Below, one piece after another: positions 62,405-64,000 of a stretch of DNA of 64,000 nt. A model generated the notes under the pieces. That model was not told where the DNA came from. It made no database searches and saw nothing but the letters and a program-made list of their open reading frames with translations. The DNA lies in assembly GCF_014844055.1 (NCBI RefSeq), contig NZ_CP062167.1, positions 573,501-637,500 on the forward strand. Reading direction: 5' to 3'. A program made the translations under genes and the position numbers. The stretch is from Aureimonas sp. OT7. GTDB taxonomy: Bacteria > Pseudomonadota > Alphaproteobacteria > Rhizobiales > Rhizobiaceae. How positions within the stretch are numbered: position 1 is the first letter of the stretch; each line of letters opens with the position of its first letter.

Positions 62405-63312
62405 TGATTGGTCGGATATTAATTTGCGTCCGAAGGCCGACATTCGCTCTAATCGGATTGCGCCAACCGCTCCAGGCCGCCGGCGAGGGCCTCGATGGTG
62501 ATGCCGCTCGCGGCATCTGCGGCTCTGCCGGTCAAGTCGCCTGTTGCCAACCTGAGGCGGGGCATGATCGGCAAACAGGTTGAGGCAGGACCCCCCGCCA
62601 TTGACGACGGGTCCACGGCTGCGGTGGATGGCGTTCATCGACCAGATCAAGGCGATGAGCCATTCAACAAAGGTAGCGCCTTGCGGGCCCGGCCGGTGAC
62701 TGCGATCAACTGACATGGCTGGCCATGGCGCAGACAAGGTGGTTGTCGACCGATAAGGTTCCCGTCAGGCTGCTCGCGGTCTGGCCGTGATTGACGCCAG
62801 AGATAGCGATGCTGTCGGGGCGTCCATGCGAATTGCTCACTGGGCTCTTCCAGAGGCCGCGCGAGCCATCTGTCGTACGCGGTTCGTGCTATAGCCTACG
62901 CTTCACGTTCTGTGAGAGATCGTCGACCATCTTGCAGGTTCGCCCATCGCGCTTCGACCTCGGCGGATAATGCATCAATTAGGGATCGTAACTGGCCTAT
63001 GCTCTCGTGCCGTCGATATAGCACTTATAACAGCTCGTGCCGTCGAGCCGACCTCGGCGAACATATCAAACTGACCTCTGGAAGGGCTTCATGCCTTGGC
63101 GGGGTCATCAGTGTTGTTTAGCCGGGGTCAAGAGCTGAGTAGCGGTTACATAAAGTTCGGATGTATTCTACATAAAGACATACGTTTTGTTTTGGAGTCG
63201 CCCGCTCGGTCGCACCGCCCGGTAAGCCACTAAGCTCAACATCGAGTTTGCGATAGCTCGCGATGTTGTCCAAGCTCGGCTCCGATTGGCGCTTCATGAA
63301 GGAACGTAAAAA
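62405..63312. other. Gene-free stretch before nanE
   Basis: About 900 bp with no supported gene. Several short open frames occur, but none matches a known family. A 13-bp direct repeat CTCGTGCCGTCGA occurs at 63004-63016 and 63034-63046 (30-bp period). The region may be the decayed remainder of a gene or a boundary between two catabolic clusters; the nanE promoter should be near its end. Confidence 0.4.
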
Positions 63313-64000
63313 TTGAAGGTTCTGGAATCGATCCAAGGGGGGCTGATCGTTTCATGCCAGCCAGTACCCGGCAGCCCCTTGGACGACACGAGGTCCATTG
63401 TTGCGATGGCGCAGGCGGCGCAGGCCGGTGGCGCCCGTGCCCTGCGCATCGAAGGTACTGCCAATGTGGCCGCCGTCGTGGCGGCGTGCGGGCTTCCGGT
63501 CGTTGGAATCGTCAAGCGTGATCTCGACGAATTTCCGATCCGTATCACGCCTTTTGCAGAAGACGTGCATCATCTCGCCGAGGCCGGCGCGCACATCATC
63601 GCCGTCGATGCGACCGCTCGTCGACGCCCGGTTCCAATTGCGGAGCTTCTTTCGGAAATTCGGCGCGCAGGGCGTTTCGCGATGGCCGACCTGTCATGTG
63701 TGGCCGAGGCCGAAAACGCGCGGGCGCTGGGCTTCGACATCATCGGCACGACCTTGTCCGGCTATACGAGCGGGCCTATCCCCGAAGGCCCGGACTTGGG
63801 TCTGGTAGCCGATTGTCGGCGTCTTGGAGGGTTGGTGGTCGCGGAGGGGCGCTATAACGACACACATGCTGCGGCACGGGCGATCCAGGCCGGCGCGAGC
63901 GCGGTCTGCGTCGGTTCGGCCCTGACGCGCCTCGAACATGCGACAAACTGGTTCGCATCGGCGATCGCCGACGCTGGATCGCAAGAATCCGTCGGGCTCG
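63313..64000 (+). CDS. nanE: N-acetylmannosamine-6-phosphate 2-epimerase, N-terminal fragment (runs off window)
   Basis: A partial gene, open to the window end. From TTG 63313 (AAGGAA about 11 nt upstream) it reads KVLESIQGGLIVSCQPVPGSPLDD, then AMAQAAQAGGARALRIEG, PVVGIVKRDL, ADLSCVAEAENARALGFDIIGTTLSGYT and VAEGRYNDTHAAARAIQAGASAVCVGSALTR. This is the NanE family, which converts ManNAc-6-P to GlcNAc-6-P in sialic acid breakdown, with the catalytic Lys in VKRDL and Glu in AEGR. About 229 codons are present, near the normal full length of about 230. Other sialate genes may follow outside the window. Confidence 0.93.
   Translation, partial: MKVLESIQGGLIVSCQPVPGSPLDDTRSIVAMAQAAQAGGARALRIEGTANVAAVVAACGLPVVGIVKRDLDEFPIRITPFAEDVHHLAEAGAHIIAVDATARRRPVPIAELLSEIRRAGRFAMADLSCVAEAENARALGFDIIGTTLSGYTSGPIPEGPDLGLVADCRRLGGLVVAEGRYNDTHAAARAIQAGASAVCVGSALTRLEHATNWFASAIADAGSQESVGL

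Overview
This window (about 63% G+C by eye) reads as chromosome of an alphaproteobacterium, most likely of the order Hyphomicrobiales (Rhizobiales). The reasons are an intracellular PHB depolymerase, a PolA with an intact proofreading domain, a ROSE-like RNA thermometer before a small heat-shock gene, many LysR regulators, and TRAP and tripartite tricarboxylate (TTT) transport genes. The exact genus cannot be read from the sequence.

Layout. (1) 1-5 kb: conserved core on the minus strand (phaZ fragment, DUF1330 protein, pyrF, polA), then a likely small RNA with twin C-rich hairpin loops and tRNA-Arg(CCG). (2) 5.5-12.7 kb: immediately 3' of the tRNA, a plus-strand stress island. It holds a patatin-like lipase, two Hsp20 chaperones (the first behind a heat-shock-type promoter and a ROSE-like thermometer), an NDUFS4-domain fusion protein, a frameshifted RNA-polymerase-omega-like gene, an SPW-repeat membrane protein, a DegP-type protease and an extra FtsH. 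It resembles the transmissible loci of stress tolerance known from other bacteria, but with a different gene set. (3) 13-20 kb: redox genes, including WrbA, two CxxC AhpD-like proteins, LysE and MFS exporters, and an ECF41 sigma factor with a recognisable ECF41-type promoter before its operon. (4) 20-34.6 kb: two paralogous LysR regulators, isochorismatase-like hydrolase, quinone oxidoreductase, UbiB-like kinase, pirin, luciferase-like monooxygenase, ketoglutarate semialdehyde dehydrogenase, SleB-like hydrolase, serine hydrolase, thiD and kup.

(5) 34.9-46.5 kb: a largely minus-strand catabolic region. It has a TetR/dehydrogenase pair behind a perfect 42-bp palindrome, an ArgE-like deacylase, a DUF1028 protein, RidA, an ABC ATPase, a maleate-isomerase-like enzyme and a TRAP binding protein. 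A deletion scar here fuses half of a TRAP dctQ to the tail of an ABC permease, which leaves the ABC ATPase and the TRAP binding protein without partners. (6) 46.7-48.3 kb: Hsp31/HchA and a LuxR solo.

(7) 48.6-62.4 kb: the most interesting unit, a regulon for an unidentified carboxylic acid. It contains a hotdog thioesterase, a TTT transporter (TctCBA), an SDR without the usual catalytic Ser/Tyr, a MaoC-like hydratase, biotin carrier and biotin carboxylase, a TrmB-type regulator, an ADP-forming acyl-CoA synthetase, a carboxyltransferase, an enolase-superfamily enzyme and a CitE-like lyase. Closely related 24-bp dyad sites lie just before four of its transcription units, and a tighter palindrome with the same half-sites lies before the transporter, so these genes are probably controlled together, presumably by the TrmB protein. 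(8) 62.4-63.3 kb is apparently gene-free, followed by the start of nanE, which runs off the window.
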